Shown: positions 1 to 10,174, counted from the stretch's first letter. The stretch is DNA of 64,000 bases from Deltaproteobacteria bacterium RIFCSPHIGHO2_02_FULL_44_16 (GCA_001798185.1 MGRM01000009.1:21745-85744); one strand, 5' to 3'. Notes: generated from the letters alone by a model not told the origin. Numbers and translations: made by a program.

Positions 1-2
1 GA

Positions 3-1637
3 AGCTCTTCGACGTGTAAAATTCCTATGGTCGCTATGAATAAAACATTGAAAGGAAATTTTGTCGATGGAGATGGCAATATTCTTGATCTTTCTGATCA
101 AGGCTATCTCTATGTGAGTGTTAATCGAGGACCAATCTGGCAAACAGCAACCGTGACGGATACGGGATATAGCGCTGCTGTCTCAACAGGACTCTGGTCG
201 GTCAATCCATGGAGCGGTTGGAATAACGAATATGTATCGCGCGCCGTAACAACGCTTATTTCGATCAAGGAGAGCGATACTGTTGTTCAGCAGGATTTAA
301 TGTATCTTGCGACGGGGAAAATTGAAGTGACGCTCGAACCGGCTCAAAAATGGGCATGGATGGAAGCAACTGTTTTTCGTGCTGATGAATTTGGGAAAAA
401 AGACGAAGAACGACGTTACTATTATAACAACGGCTGTAGCACGAACAGTGAGGGGAAATGTACGATTACGGTTGCTTCAAAGAGGCGTGAAAAAGGTGGT
501 TTAAAATACTACGTCAATCTCCATAGGCCCATGGATGCTATTCTCGAAGACGGCCGAGTCTCGAATGGAGAATTTGAAGTTCTCACCTATGCGGGTGAAA
601 CGGTTACGGCCAACGTGACGACCCGAACGCTCGATGCCGATATCAATGTGAATATTCTTGTCGCCGCCGATGCGGTGACAAATGTCAGCAAAGGAGTTGC
701 ACGTATCAATCCGATAAAAAATTCGAGCGCTACGACCGAAGAGGATCTCAAAAATGATGCCTTTGTCAGTTGTTTTTCGGATCTCGGAGGAGCAACAGAG
801 GCCACGAGCAGCGACGGAGTAGCCATGATCAAAGCCACAAGTGGCGATATCTGGCACTGTTTTGCGGTCAATGAGCTGGGACAAAAAATTTATATTTCAG
901 AAGAGGGAGAAATCACCGTCAATGCTGGCACAAATGAAATGAATCTCAAACTCAATTATGTCACTGACATTTCTGAAAATTATTCTGCGACGTGGGATGC
1001 GAGCGTGGCAAATACCATTAAACTCGCAAACGGTTATACGGAAATCTATCCCGCACTTTCTCTTGCAGAGAGTGGGATGGTCACGTGTTCCGTTCAGGAA
1101 ACCGCACGATTACCGTATTTAGCTGCGAAGAGACCAGCAGCTATCACTGGATTTGATTCCGTTTGTAATGATGAAAATGGAAACGAAATTAAAACCATGC
1201 GTTCAAATTTTACACTTTGTATGCCCTTGAATACAAACCAACTTGAAAAACTTGACCTTACCGCAGATGATATTCAGTTTACGTATTATGATCCTTCAAG
1301 TGGAACATACGTCACGGTGAATGATGCCGCCATTGATAGCACGACAGGTATTGCCTGTGCACAGCTCGATCACAAAACCGAATTTGCACTTATCGGCAAT
1401 GGGAATTTAACCGGTGTTGACGGAGATAGTGAAGATGCCGCAGGTGAAGCAGAACGAACTGGTGAAACAGGATCTGGAGCTCTTGGCGGATCTGGTTGCG
1501 GTTGTCGGGTTGGCGCCACATCGCAAACTCCGCAGACAGCCTACTTCTTTGTCTTCGCCATCGCAGTTCTCATATTGATGAGAAGACAATGGAAACGCGT
1601 TACCGTACGACCGAGAAATAAAGATGATCATCATTGA
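3..1637 (+). CDS. C-terminal part of a large surface protein with MYXO-CTERM-like anchor (5' end outside window)
   Basis: The frame is open to the left edge of the window, so the N-terminus lies upstream; the first ATG inside is at 27. The visible ~540 residues are beta-rich, with segments such as GKIEVTLEP and GEITVNAG that look like repeated Ig-like or carboxypeptidase-regulatory-like modules. Several Cys are present (CSTNSEGKC, CFSDLGG, WHCF), as expected of an exported protein. The C-terminus has a Gly/Ser linker, then GSGCGCRVGA, a hydrophobic helix (YFFVFAIAVLILM) and a basic tail (RRQWKR). That order of Cys motif, helix and arginines matches the MYXO-CTERM class of C-terminal sorting signals known from myxobacteria. 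I infer a cell-surface protein anchored after proteolytic processing; the ligand or activity cannot be told. Confidence 0.75.
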   Translation, partial: SSSTCKIPMVAMNKTLKGNFVDGDGNILDLSDQGYLYVSVNRGPIWQTATVTDTGYSAAVSTGLWSVNPWSGWNNEYVSRAVTTLISIKESDTVVQQDLMYLATGKIEVTLEPAQKWAWMEATVFRADEFGKKDEERRYYYNNGCSTNSEGKCTITVASKRREKGGLKYYVNLHRPMDAILEDGRVSNGEFEVLTYAGETVTANVTTRTLDADINVNILVAADAVTNVSKGVARINPIKNSSATTEEDLKNDAFVSCFSDLGGATEATSSDGVAMIKATSGDIWHCFAVNELGQKIYISEEGEITVNAGTNEMNLKLNYVTDISENYSATWDASVANTIKLANGYTEIYPALSLAESGMVTCSVQETARLPYLAAKRPAAITGFDSVCNDENGNEIKTMRSNFTLCMPLNTNQLEKLDLTADDIQFTYYDPSSGTYVTVNDAAIDSTTGIACAQLDHKTEFALIGNGNLTGVDGDSEDAAGEAERTGETGSGALGGSGCGCRVGATSQTPQTAYFFVFAIAVLILMRRQWKRVTVRPRNKDDHH

Positions 1638-1668
1638 CGTTCTGAAGAGGAGCCGTTAATCCGATTGC

Positions 1669-2895
1669 ATGCCATTTCCACGAACATTTTTAACCGCAAT
1701 TCCAAAGGCTGATCTCCACGTTCACCTTGGGGGATCGCTTCGACTCTCCACCCTCATTCAACTTGCGAAAGATCAAGGAGTGAAACTCCCCTCTTTTACC
1801 GAAGAGGGTTTGCGAGAACTTGTTTTTAAAAATGAATATAAAAACCTTCCCGAATATCTTTTAGGCTTTCGTTATACAGAAGCCGTGATGAGAAATCCGG
1901 AAAGCTTAGAACAAGTAGCGTATGAACTTGCTTACGATTGTTTTGAAGAGAATGTCTGCTACGTTGAAGTCCGCTTTGCCCCGCAACGTTATCTTTCAAG
2001 CGCTTTTCCCATTGATGCGATTTTTACCAGTGTCAACAAGGGACTTGCTCGAGCCACATCTGAAATCAATCAACAAACACTTATCCGCGAAGGACGAGTT
2101 CCTGCTTTTCACTACGGGATCATTGGATGTGCCATGAGAAAAATTCGTCCGGAGTTTTCAGAATATTATGAAATGCTCACCAAATTTCATCCGACGATGC
2201 CCGAAGGAGAATGTCATGCGCTAGCAGCACGCGAATTGGTGCGAAGTCTTATCAAGGCACGCGATGAACAAGGAATTCCTGCTGTTGGCTTTGATCTCGC
2301 AGGAGAGGAAAAGGGTTATCCTGCTGAAGATTTCAAAAATGCTTTTGATCTCGCGCACCGTCATTTTCTGATGAAGACGGTACATGCAGGAGAAGCCTTT
2401 GGCCCTCCCTCTATTTTTCAAGCCATAACCGATTGCCATACAGACCGTATTGGACATGGAACGCATCTGTTTGACACCTCTCGCGTTGATCTTCCGACAG
2501 AAGGAGAGCGACAACGATATGTCCATGCGCTTGCAGAGTATATCGCTGAACGCCGGATTACGATCGAAGTCTGTCTGACCTCCAATCTGCAAACAATTCC
2601 TGAGCTCGCGGATCTTTCACGTCATCCTTTTCGACGAATGGTAGAAGAACGGCTCTCGTGTACGCTGTGCACCGATAATCGATTAATCTCCCATACCACC
2701 ATGACCGATGAAATTGAAAAAGCGGTCAATACGTTCAATCTCTCGGCACATCGCCTTCGAAACGTAATCATTTGTGGATTTAAACGAAGCTTCTATCACG
2801 GAACCTATCGCGAAAAACGAAAATACGTTCGCCACATTATCGATCGTTTCGACGAACTGATGCGTGAGTTTAATATTGCGGATGTCGCGGATTAA
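1669..2895 (+). CDS. add: Adenosine deaminase (TDN subfamily)
   Basis: Amidohydrolase-fold enzyme of 408 residues, somewhat longer than the usual ~340. Zinc and catalytic motifs appear in order: HVHLGGS near residue 17, HAGEAFG near 240, GHGTHLF near 264, SNLQT near 305 and CTDN near 332. The last is TDN rather than TDD, as in the actinobacterial Add proteins I know (TDNRLMS), so the zinc-ligand Asp is kept and the second Asp is Asn. The expected reaction is deamination of adenosine or deoxyadenosine to inosine for purine salvage in the cytoplasm; a related amino-purine substrate is possible. An insertion around residues 140-190 accounts for the extra length. It lies 31 bases after the surface-protein gene and converges on the VKOR-DsbA gene. 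Confidence 0.85.
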   Translation: MPFPRTFLTAIPKADLHVHLGGSLRLSTLIQLAKDQGVKLPSFTEEGLRELVFKNEYKNLPEYLLGFRYTEAVMRNPESLEQVAYELAYDCFEENVCYVEVRFAPQRYLSSAFPIDAIFTSVNKGLARATSEINQQTLIREGRVPAFHYGIIGCAMRKIRPEFSEYYEMLTKFHPTMPEGECHALAARELVRSLIKARDEQGIPAVGFDLAGEEKGYPAEDFKNAFDLAHRHFLMKTVHAGEAFGPPSIFQAITDCHTDRIGHGTHLFDTSRVDLPTEGERQRYVHALAEYIAERRITIEVCLTSNLQTIPELADLSRHPFRRMVEERLSCTLCTDNRLISHTTMTDEIEKAVNTFNLSAHRLRNVIICGFKRSFYHGTYREKRKYVRHIIDRFDELMREFNIADVAD

Positions 2896-2911
2896 GGACT
2901 GTGTACTTTTC

Positions 2912-4066
2912 TTACTGGTTTTTAGTTCGTCGTAACTCTTCTTTCACCAGCGCTTGTAAAAATTTTCCATCGAACCAAAAGCGGGATTCACGGCCATTCA
3001 CCAAAATCGTCGGCGTTGCGGCAATATAATAGCGGTGTGCTGTGTGAATGTCTTCTTGAAGACGCTTCTCTGTTTCGGGCGAAGCAAGACAGGTATCAAA
3101 CTCTTCTTTTGTCCAATCACGTTGCAAGGCAATCTCTCCAATCACTTCTGCGCTGAGATCACGTTGACGTTTAAAAAGTTCATCATGGAAATCCCAAAAA
3201 TCGTTCCGCGCTGCTGCACAGATCGTCGCCTTTGACGCCAAGCAGGAAAAGGGATGCATGGCTTGCTGTACTCGCGGGTTACACGCTTGATCCAGCGGCA
3301 TATGAATATATCGAAGTTGCACCACATCTTGAAATTCTCGAAGATAAGGCCAAAGTGTTGAGGCAGCACGCTGACAATGGGGACACTGAAAATCAGAAAA
3401 TTCCAAAATCAAGACTTTCGCCTGTGGATTGCCTCTCACAGGCCAGTTTGGATTGACTTCAATGGGATAGAGCGAACCGAGATAATGGGCCTTTAACTTT
3501 TCTTCAAGCGAGATGTCAGGTTGCTGAGGATCTTTTCCCATCTCTTGCCACACAACGCCACCCACACCAAAAAGCACAGCGATGACAATGCCGTACATCA
3601 ACAAACGACGAAATGGAACTCTCCACGAATGAAAACCAATGGCCACAAAAAGCGCCATAAAGATGAGGGCATTCAGAACATACATCGTGACACATTTCTC
3701 GCAGAAAGCATGAAGGACAAAACGAAGCAGATACGCCATACGCAAACTAAACAAGAGGCCAAAAAACGAAAGAAACCACAAAGCGAGAATAAGCGTGCGT
3801 TGCTCACCGCGCCAAAAAAGAGCAATCAGAGTTGTGAGAGCCATAACAACATAAAAAAGAAATCCCCACCAAGCAACGGGAGTACCGAGAAACGAGGCAT
3901 AAGAACTTGCGTTGACAATGGCACAATCCGCATTCCCACCGCTACACGTCATCGACTGATCAAAACCATTTTTTTGAATATCACGATATTGAGAAAACGA
4001 AGTAGAGGAAACCACCATCCCGACAATGGATGCCGCAATGACAACCAAGAGCGCTATCTTTTTCAT
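2912..4066 (-). CDS. VKOR domain fused to DsbA-like thioredoxin domain
   Basis: A 384-residue fusion. The N-terminal half is a membrane VKOR module of about five helices with the loop cysteines (CSGGNADC), the VNASSYASFLG motif and the active-site CEKC. The C-terminal half is a periplasmic DsbA/DsbG-type thioredoxin fold with CPHC (FSDFQCPHCQ) and a cis-Pro loop (AATPTILVNG). The family makes disulfides in exported proteins, with VKOR passing electrons from the DsbA-like domain to quinone; such a natural fusion serves as a DsbA+DsbB replacement. The start is set at the ATG preceded by GGGGGAGAGA; a longer frame adds only 8 residues. It begins 17 bases after rpoD, so it probably rides on the same operon. 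Confidence 0.85.
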   Translation of the reverse strand: MKKIALLVVIAASIVGMVVSSTSFSQYRDIQKNGFDQSMTCSGGNADCAIVNASSYASFLGTPVAWWGFLFYVVMALTTLIALFWRGEQRTLILALWFLSFFGLLFSLRMAYLLRFVLHAFCEKCVTMYVLNALIFMALFVAIGFHSWRVPFRRLLMYGIVIAVLFGVGGVVWQEMGKDPQQPDISLEEKLKAHYLGSLYPIEVNPNWPVRGNPQAKVLILEFSDFQCPHCQRAASTLWPYLREFQDVVQLRYIHMPLDQACNPRVQQAMHPFSCLASKATICAAARNDFWDFHDELFKRQRDLSAEVIGEIALQRDWTKEEFDTCLASPETEKRLQEDIHTAHRYYIAATPTILVNGRESRFWFDGKFLQALVKEELRRTKNQ

Positions 4067-4083
4067 TCTCTCCCCCGAGGTTT

Positions 4084-5949
4084 CTACCAATCAACAAAAC
4101 TTTTGAGTTTCTTTGCCCGACTTGGATGCCGAAGCTTGCGAAGCGCTTTCGCTTCGATTTGACGAATACGCTCACGTGTAACGGCAAAATCACGTCCTAC
4201 TTCTTCCAGCGTATGATCTGATTTTTCACCAATTCCAAAACGCATGCGTAATACTTTTTCTTCTCGCGGTGTCAGCGTTGCCAATACTTTTTGCGTCTGT
4301 TCGTTCAAATTAAAATTCACCACAGCATCAGAAGGAGAAACCACAGATTTGTCTTCAATAAAATCTCCCAAATGACTGTCCTCTTCTTCTCCAATAGGAG
4401 TCTCAAGAGAAATGGGTTCTTTTGCAATTTTCAAAACCTTTCGCACTTTGTCGACAGGAAGTTCCATTTTTTCTGCAATTTCTTCTGGGAGAGGTTCGCG
4501 TCCAAGAGCCTGCACCAGATAACGCGAGGTACGCACAAGTTTGTTAATCGTTTCGATCATATGCACTGGAATTCGAATCGTTCGGGCTTGATCCGCAATC
4601 GCTCGCGTAATCGCCTGACGAATCCACCATGTCGCGTATGTCGAAAATTTATAGCCACGTCGATATTCAAATTTATCGACCGCTTTCATCAGACCAATGT
4701 TTCCCTCTTGGATTAAATCTAAAAATTGAAGTCCGCGATTGGTATATTTTTTAGCAATGGAAACTACAAGACGAAGATTTGCTTCGACCAGTTCATTTTT
4801 TGCTCGTTCTGCAAATTGATCAGAACGCTTGATAGCGCGAAACGTTTCGCGAAGGCTTGCTGCATCTTGTCCGGCTTCTTTTTCAATGTTGCGAACGGCA
4901 TTTTCAGCCTCTTTACAGGTAATCATAATCTCCGCAATATCTTCGCGTGACAATTTCAACGTTTTCGTCAGCTTTCGTCGTTGATAGTCATTGCGACGAT
5001 AACTCCGAAATGCTTCTTTTAATTCCTCATAATTCACTTTCATTTTTCGAGCTGATTGCTTCAAAAGGTGCTCGTGAGTTTCGATCGTTTTAATTTTTTC
5101 TTCAATTTTTCCAATGATATGAGCAATTGTTTTTTGGGAAAGATTGACTTCTTTAAATTGAACCAGAAGATTTTGCTGAGCTTCTGCAATTTTTTTCTCA
5201 AGTTTATTCTTCCCCGCCGCTGAAGCAGGTTTTATCAACTTTTCCTTGAGAGTCCGTAACTGTTTATCACAAGACCGAAGACGATGAATCTCTTTAATGA
5301 AAGCCTGACGCTGCGCTTGATCGTCAACATCTTCTTTCTTTTGCTCTGGAAGTTCGACCTCTTCTTCTTCCTCATCATCTTCATTTTTCCGAACAACGAC
5401 TGGTTCTTCCTCTTCTTCTTCCTCTTCTTCGATGACTTCAACTTCTTGCACAATTTCTGCGAGACGGAGTTTATTTTTTGATAAGAGTTCTCCAAGAGAT
5501 AAAATCGCCTGCATGCCAAGAGCGCTCGATAAAAGAAAATTGAGCATTTCATTTTGACCCTGTTCAATACGCTTTGCGATTTCGACTTCTCCTTCGCGGG
5601 TGAGCAGAGGAACTTGACCCATTTTGCGAAGATAAAGTCGAACAGGATCCGTTGAACGTCCCACTTCTTTTACTTCATCCGTCGCTGGAGCTTCGTCATC
5701 GTCTTTCGCGCGTGCTTGCGCTTTTTCCGCGACACGCTTGCCTTCGTCTTCGTTATCAACAATTTCGATTCCCATTTCATCGAAGGTCGCAAGAACCGTA
5801 TCGAGTTGATCCGAAGAGACAAGCTCAGGAGGCAAAACTTTATTAATTTCAACAAAGGTCAAAAAACCCTTTTTCTTTCCAATTTCAATAAGGCTTTTGA
5901 CTTGTTCCATCTTTGTGGGAATTTGTTTTTTTGTTTTTACCTGTTTCAT
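4084..5949 (-). CDS. rpoD: RNA polymerase primary sigma factor RpoD (sigma-70)
   Basis: All sigma-70 regions are present: region 1.1 ([17 protein letters not shown]), region 1.2 ([16 protein letters not shown]), a non-conserved region with two long acidic runs, region 2 ([35 protein letters not shown]), region 3 and region 4 ([34 protein letters not shown]). Length is 621 residues from the start chosen, close to E. coli RpoD (613). That start (5949) has AAGGAG five bases upstream. An ATG at 5973 overlapping the dnaG stop is the alternative and adds 8 residues. It is the housekeeping promoter-recognition subunit. The order rpsU-yqeY-dnaG-rpoD is the classical macromolecular-synthesis operon with yqeY inserted. 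Confidence 0.97.
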   Translation of the reverse strand: MKQVKTKKQIPTKMEQVKSLIEIGKKKGFLTFVEINKVLPPELVSSDQLDTVLATFDEMGIEIVDNEDEGKRVAEKAQARAKDDDEAPATDEVKEVGRSTDPVRLYLRKMGQVPLLTREGEVEIAKRIEQGQNEMLNFLLSSALGMQAILSLGELLSKNKLRLAEIVQEVEVIEEEEEEEEEPVVVRKNEDDEEEEEVELPEQKKEDVDDQAQRQAFIKEIHRLRSCDKQLRTLKEKLIKPASAAGKNKLEKKIAEAQQNLLVQFKEVNLSQKTIAHIIGKIEEKIKTIETHEHLLKQSARKMKVNYEELKEAFRSYRRNDYQRRKLTKTLKLSREDIAEIMITCKEAENAVRNIEKEAGQDAASLRETFRAIKRSDQFAERAKNELVEANLRLVVSIAKKYTNRGLQFLDLIQEGNIGLMKAVDKFEYRRGYKFSTYATWWIRQAITRAIADQARTIRIPVHMIETINKLVRTSRYLVQALGREPLPEEIAEKMELPVDKVRKVLKIAKEPISLETPIGEEEDSHLGDFIEDKSVVSPSDAVVNFNLNEQTQKVLATLTPREEKVLRMRFGIGEKSDHTLEEVGRDFAVTRERIRQIEAKALRKLRHPSRAKKLKSFVDW

Positions 5950-5969
5950 ATGACTCCTTGAGACTTTTT

Positions 5970-7757
5970 TCATGACGCGCGTTGCTCCACCTTCAGCTCG
6001 CACGTTAATTCTTGTTTCGTTTTCAATAAACTCATTAATTTCGTCTCATCATGTTCTACTTCCGCTTGTCGGATCGATTCATTAATCGTTCTCATGCGCT
6101 CCATCACAGATCGACGCTTAATACTTTCAATACAATCCTCGACAAGCAACTGCACATTGGTTTCTGTAAAATCTTTCTCAGCAACCGCAATAGCTCGTAA
6201 TTCCTCTGCAAGCGCTGGATCACCAAAAGCATCGAGCATATCCGTAAGATGAACATCCGGTGCAGTGATCTGCTGTTCCAAAAAAACCTTCATGATATGT
6301 TGACACCATTCATCGAGAAAATCCTCAGCCGCGAGTTTTGTTTTTACACATGCAATATACGTCGGGAAGCGAATCAAAATTTCAAGCAACGTACGTTCCG
6401 CTGACGGAACAATCACATTCGAGGTCCTCTGTATTTTTATTCCCGGAGCAAGAATGGGATCACCTTTCTTTTCCATCGCTTTTTGAATCATCCCTTCATC
6501 AACAGAAATGATACGTGCTAAATAAGCTTGATATAATTTCCGCTCTATGGAGTCTGTCACTTTCTCAAGAAGTGGTAAAATTTGTCGTGTTGCCGATGTT
6601 TTTCCGACAAGATCTCTTCCCGTCTCCTCCACAACCCCATCAATAAAAAATTCAAAGAGCGATCTTGCCTGCTGACATCTTTCTTGAAAATGTTCCACTC
6701 CATTCTGACGTACAAAACTATCAGGATCCTCTCCCTTGGGAAGACACACAACCCGAGGCATCATTCCTGCCTCTAAAAAAAGAGGGAGTGTCCTTAGTGT
6801 CGCTCTTCTTCCCGCTTCATCTCCATCAAATGCGAGAAACATATTCTTCGTATAACGTGTCAGCAGCTGAAGATGACCCGTCGTTAAAGCTGTTCCAAGT
6901 GGGGCAACCACGTAGCCAAGCCCCACACTCACAAGTCGAAGCACATCGGTGTATCCTTCAACAATAATCACTTGTTCTTGTTGTCGGATAGCGTTTTTTG
7001 CCTCACTTAAACCAAAAACACTACTCGATTTATGATAAATGAGAGAATCAGGCGAATTGATATATTTTGCCATCTCATGTTCATCAAGAGTTCGACCTCC
7101 AAACCCGAGAATTTCACCCCGCGGAGACGTGATCGGAAAAATGATACGATCACGAAAAAAGTCGTAATATCCCTCCCCCTCTTTTTTCCGCAGAAGCCCA
7201 AGTTCAGCCGCCAATGCAAGTGGTGCGCCCTTTTCCTTCAAATGCTTCTCTAAACCGTCCCAGCCTTTGTCGGCATAGCCCAAAAAATGTTGCTTCCAAA
7301 GATGTGATGGAATGACTCGTTCCTGCAAATAATCTCGAGCTTTCTTCCCTTTGACCGGATGAGCGAGGGTTGCCGCAAAATAATCGAGTGCAATCTGATT
7401 GAGACGAAGAGACCATTTCCGTTGACGTTGTTGATCAACTTCGTGGGTTGATAAAGCTTTATTTTTTTCAGTGGGAAGTTTCAGGCCTACTCGATCCGCA
7501 AGGAGTTTGACCGCTTCGGGAAAACTCATCCCTTCGAATTTCATAAAGAAGGTGATCACATCACCCCCTTCACCACACCCAAAACAGTGAAAAATCTGTT
7601 TTTCTTCGCTGACCAAAAAAGAAGGGGATTTTTCGATGTGAAAAGGACAAAGGCCTTTAAAGTTTACTCCGGCCTTTTTAAGAGAGACTCTCTCATTGAT
7701 AAGAGAGACAAGAGACAACCGCTCTCGGAGTTCATGAAGAAAAGAACGTGGAAACAT
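5970..7757 (-). CDS. dnaG: DNA primase DnaG
   Basis: 595 residues, the normal bacterial length. An N-terminal CHC2 zinc ribbon is visible ([11 protein letters not shown] and [12 protein letters not shown], residues ~38-65). The central TOPRIM core follows, with [10 protein letters not shown] and the metal-binding FDGDEAG. The last ~150 residues are a helical DnaB-interacting domain. It synthesises RNA primers at the replication fork. A GGTGGAG ribosome site precedes the ATG. The stop overlaps a candidate rpoD ATG (ATGA), so translation of the two is probably coupled. Confidence 0.97.
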   Translation of the reverse strand: MFPRSFLHELRERLSLVSLINERVSLKKAGVNFKGLCPFHIEKSPSFLVSEEKQIFHCFGCGEGGDVITFFMKFEGMSFPEAVKLLADRVGLKLPTEKNKALSTHEVDQQRQRKWSLRLNQIALDYFAATLAHPVKGKKARDYLQERVIPSHLWKQHFLGYADKGWDGLEKHLKEKGAPLALAAELGLLRKKEGEGYYDFFRDRIIFPITSPRGEILGFGGRTLDEHEMAKYINSPDSLIYHKSSSVFGLSEAKNAIRQQEQVIIVEGYTDVLRLVSVGLGYVVAPLGTALTTGHLQLLTRYTKNMFLAFDGDEAGRRATLRTLPLFLEAGMMPRVVCLPKGEDPDSFVRQNGVEHFQERCQQARSLFEFFIDGVVEETGRDLVGKTSATRQILPLLEKVTDSIERKLYQAYLARIISVDEGMIQKAMEKKGDPILAPGIKIQRTSNVIVPSAERTLLEILIRFPTYIACVKTKLAAEDFLDEWCQHIMKVFLEQQITAPDVHLTDMLDAFGDPALAEELRAIAVAEKDFTETNVQLLVEDCIESIKRRSVMERMRTINESIRQAEVEHDETKLMSLLKTKQELTCELKVEQRAS

Positions 7758-7768
7758 GGAACTCCACC

Positions 7769-8212
7769 TTACGACAATTTCTTTCGAACGAGATCACTGA
7801 CCCATTTTCCATCAACCCGTCCTTGAATTTTGGGCATTAAGAGTTTCATAACAGCACCCATAGCTTGATTCCCCTTTTCACCTACTTCAGCAATTGCAGC
7901 ATCAATCAGCTTTTCCGCTTCTGTTGCTGAAAGTTGTTCAGGAAGATACGCTTTTAAAAGCTCCGTCTCCACTTCCTCTTCGTGCGCTTTTTCCGGACGA
8001 TTCCCTTTTCGAAAAAGCTCTGCTGCTTCTTGTCGTTGCTTGATAAGAACACCGATCAGTTTGAGAATCGTCTCATCGTTTAAAGGACCTTTCTCTTCGA
8101 TCCGTTTATTTTTAATGGCTGCAACGACCATACGAAGAGTTCGGACCTTCATCAGATCTTTGCTTTTCATGGCTTTGTGCAGATCTTCTTCGATGCGTTC
8201 CTGAAACAGCAT
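7769..8212 (-). CDS. yqeY: GatB/YqeY domain protein
   Basis: A 147-residue protein with the hallmarks of the GatB/YqeY family: a helical N-terminus (RIEEDLHKAMKSKD), VVAAIKNKRIEEKG, then a C-terminal domain related to the tRNA-binding tail of GatB (AYLPEQLSATEAEKLI, GAVMKLLMPKIQGRVDGKWV). The family is tRNA-binding-like but has no settled function. It is found between rpsU and dnaG in many bacteria, exactly as here. An AGGTGA site precedes the ATG. Confidence 0.9.
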   Translation of the reverse strand: MLFQERIEEDLHKAMKSKDLMKVRTLRMVVAAIKNKRIEEKGPLNDETILKLIGVLIKQRQEAAELFRKGNRPEKAHEEEVETELLKAYLPEQLSATEAEKLIDAAIAEVGEKGNQAMGAVMKLLMPKIQGRVDGKWVSDLVRKKLS

Positions 8213-8228
8213 AATTCACCTGATCTTT

Positions 8229-8429
8229 TTATGAGATAGAGGGTCGAATTCCGGTTCGTCGAACTCGCTTGCGTGCTTGAGCTGATTTTCGTTTACGTCG
8301 AACGGACGGTTTTTCATAATGTTCACGTTTACGAAGTTCAGAAAGAATTCCCGATTTTTCACACTGTTTTTTAAAACGACGAAGTGCCTGTTCGAATGAT
8401 TCACCTTCTCGAATCTTGACGCCTGGCAT
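8229..8429 (-). CDS. rpsU: Ribosomal protein bS21
   Basis: 66-residue basic protein starting [20 protein letters not shown], the signature of bS21, with [15 protein letters not shown] in the middle and a basic tail. The start is the ATG with AAAGGTGG upstream; a frame extending 13 residues further is unlikely for this family. It is the first gene of rpsU-yqeY-dnaG-rpoD. A hairpin lies just upstream. Confidence 0.95.
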   Translation of the reverse strand: MPGVKIREGESFEQALRRFKKQCEKSGILSELRKREHYEKPSVRRKRKSAQARKRVRRTGIRPSIS

Positions 8430-8458
8430 AAAAAAATCACCACCTTTGCGGGGAAAAT

Positions 8459-8475
8459 CTAGAGTCAAGCTCTAG
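8459..8475 (-). terminator. Hairpin between the methyltransferase gene and rpsU
   Basis: Perfect 6-bp inverted repeat CTAGAG / CTCTAG with a 5-base loop. On the minus strand it is followed by only a short T run (ATTTT). It lies downstream of the methyltransferase stop and upstream of rpsU, so it may be a weak terminator or part of the rpsU leader (bS21 operons can be autoregulated). This cannot be decided from sequence. Confidence 0.4.
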
Positions 8476-8487
8476 AGCCGAATGTTT

Positions 8488-9600
8488 CTATGTGAGTGCC
8501 TTCTCATTGTCAACGGGGAGTTTTTTCAGTTTTTTCAGTTTTTTCAGCAACGTCATCGACTCGATATGGTGCGTTTGAGGGAACATGTCGATGGGGAGAC
8601 TCTTCTGGAACATATAGCCATGCTTTTGCAGCCAGGCGATATCGCGAGCTAAGGTCGAGGGGTTACAGGAGACATATATCATGAAGGAGGGAGCGACTTT
8701 GACAATGGCCTCAAGAGCCTCAAAAGCCCCTTTTCGAGGGGGATCTAAAACAAGAAGATCAACCTCTCCCTGAACAAACTGTTCTACCTCCGCGGCTTCG
8801 GCTGCATAAAAATGGAGCTGCGCTCTTTTCTCTTGAAATGCTTTTTTTTGCGCAGAGTCCACGGCTCTTTTATCCACTTCGACAGCAATGACTTCTGAAG
8901 CTTTTTTCGCAATTTCAAAAGAAAAATTGCCCTCTCCAGCATAGAGCTCAACCACTCGTCGGTGCGGTAAAGCATTCACCCATTCGATAAGGGTTTTGCG
9001 AAGAACTTGATTTTGCTCAGAGTTAATCTGAAGAAAAGAGGCCTCACTCTCATCCAGGCGCAGCGCCACTCCTTTTCCTCGTTTCCGAAAATATTCTCGC
9101 TCTTTCTGCAGCTGTTCATTGAGGCGTTCATCAGCAATATAACATTTTTCAAACTCAACAACCTCTTTTGAACGAGGACGATAAAATCCGAGCCGCTCTT
9201 TGGAATCAACATGAAGTTGAATGCGATTCCGATAATGCCATTGCTTGGGCGAAGGGAGTGTCAGGGCGATTTTCGCTTCGATGTCATCGCGTTTCATATG
9301 AGCAATGCGTTCAAATGCTTCGAGCAGAATTTCTCGTTTCCAGTGAAGTTGCGTTTCAGAGGAGAGATGTTGCCACTGACAACCGCCACAGAGACCAAAG
9401 ACAGGACATAGTGGGAGTGCTCGATCTTTTGAGGGAGTGATGATCTTCACTATTTTTGCCTCAAGATAATCAGGATAGGTTTTCACGATCTCAATTTCCA
9501 GTTCGTCGCCAACAGCAGCGTACGGAATAAAAACTGTCTTGCCGTTCACGGAAGCAAGACCAGATCCTCCTGAAATCAATTTTTGAACGACCACTCGCAT
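8488..9600 (-). CDS. Class I SAM-dependent RNA (uracil-5)-methyltransferase, RlmD/RumA/TrmA family
   Basis: About 370 residues. The N-terminus is a TRAM RNA-binding domain (ISGGSGLASVNGKTVFIPYA). Next come the cysteines of a [4Fe-4S] site (CPVFGLCGGCQWQH plus a later FEKCYI), then the methyltransferase core: ELYAGEGNFSFEIA, LVLDPPRKGA, the nucleophile motif SCNPSTLARD and HIESMTLL. The family makes m5U in 23S rRNA (U747 or U1939) or tRNA; the iron-sulfur cysteines favour RlmC/RlmD-like enzymes but the exact target is unknown. The ATG chosen has GGGGAG upstream. The C-terminal LKKLKKLKK stretch is encoded by a 9-base unit repeated about three times. Confidence 0.85.
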   Translation of the reverse strand: MRVVVQKLISGGSGLASVNGKTVFIPYAAVGDELEIEIVKTYPDYLEAKIVKIITPSKDRALPLCPVFGLCGGCQWQHLSSETQLHWKREILLEAFERIAHMKRDDIEAKIALTLPSPKQWHYRNRIQLHVDSKERLGFYRPRSKEVVEFEKCYIADERLNEQLQKEREYFRKRGKGVALRLDESEASFLQINSEQNQVLRKTLIEWVNALPHRRVVELYAGEGNFSFEIAKKASEVIAVEVDKRAVDSAQKKAFQEKRAQLHFYAAEAAEVEQFVQGEVDLLVLDPPRKGAFEALEAIVKVAPSFMIYVSCNPSTLARDIAWLQKHGYMFQKSLPIDMFPQTHHIESMTLLKKLKKLKKLPVDNEKALT

Positions 9601-9697
9601 CCGACTCCCCATGCAGAAATAAACTGACGAAGGCAAGCAGTTATGTTAGAAAAGTGGCGACTTTTAAAAAAAGAAAAATATTTCTAAGGAGGAAAAT

Positions 9698-10105
9698 ATG
9701 GGCAGTTGTCTTCTCAGCGTTGAAACAGTAGCAACAGGTAAAAATGAAACAGGCGCTCTTGCACGAGCAACACTTCCGCTTGCACAAAATAAAGTGAATA
9801 TCGATTGCACATGCTGCTACAGCACGAACAATGAAGCAACCTTTCATTTTGTGACGAACAATGCATCGAAAGCAAAAGAGCTTCTCTCTAAAAATGGTTT
9901 TCGTTGCACTGAAAATGAAGTCTGTCGCTGGTCAACCAATAATCATCCAGGAATTCTTAATAAAGGAACAACTGCTCTTGCTGAAGCGGGGATTGAAATT
10001 GAATATTGCTATACCGCAACTCCGGCAAGTAATAACGGCATGACCGATGTGATTTTCTGCACGAATAATAATAAAAAAGCAGCCGAAGTATTACGTCGTT
10101 ATTAA
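9698..10105 (+). CDS. Tandem ACT-domain protein
   Basis: 135-residue protein with two ACT-like halves: GALARATLPLAQNKVNIDC... and GILNKGTTALAEAGIEIEY..., each ending in a helix with KAKELL or KAAEVLRRY. ACT domains bind small ligands, usually amino acids, and act as regulators. This one has no attached enzyme, so it is probably a stand-alone ligand sensor or partner subunit. An ideal AAGGAGG site lies 5 bases before the ATG. The surface is unusually Asn/Cys-rich (repeated TNN, CTCC). It ends at a strong terminator. Confidence 0.65.
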   Translation: MGSCLLSVETVATGKNETGALARATLPLAQNKVNIDCTCCYSTNNEATFHFVTNNASKAKELLSKNGFRCTENEVCRWSTNNHPGILNKGTTALAEAGIEIEYCYTATPASNNGMTDVIFCTNNNKKAAEVLRRY

Positions 10106-10123
10106 ACTTTGTGTGTCACAAAT

Positions 10124-10153
10124 AAAAACCCCCATGAACTTTGGGGGTTTTTT
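10124..10153. terminator. Bidirectional rho-independent terminator
   Basis: AAAAACCCCCA / TGGGGGTTTTT hairpin with a 7-base loop and T runs on both sides. It sits between the convergent ACT-domain gene and the SWIB-like gene. Confidence 0.9.
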
Positions 10154-10174
10154 GTTTCTCTCTCTCGATATCAT

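Noticed and set aside
3521..4162. 213-codon plus-strand frame over the VKOR-DsbA gene
   Set aside because: Composition (Lys/His/Thr-rich) is that of an antisense frame; the minus strand has strong family motifs.
8520..8550. Three-fold 9-base repeat at the 3' end of the methyltransferase gene
   Set aside because: Short, in frame and at a dispensable C-terminus; too few units to suggest phase variation.
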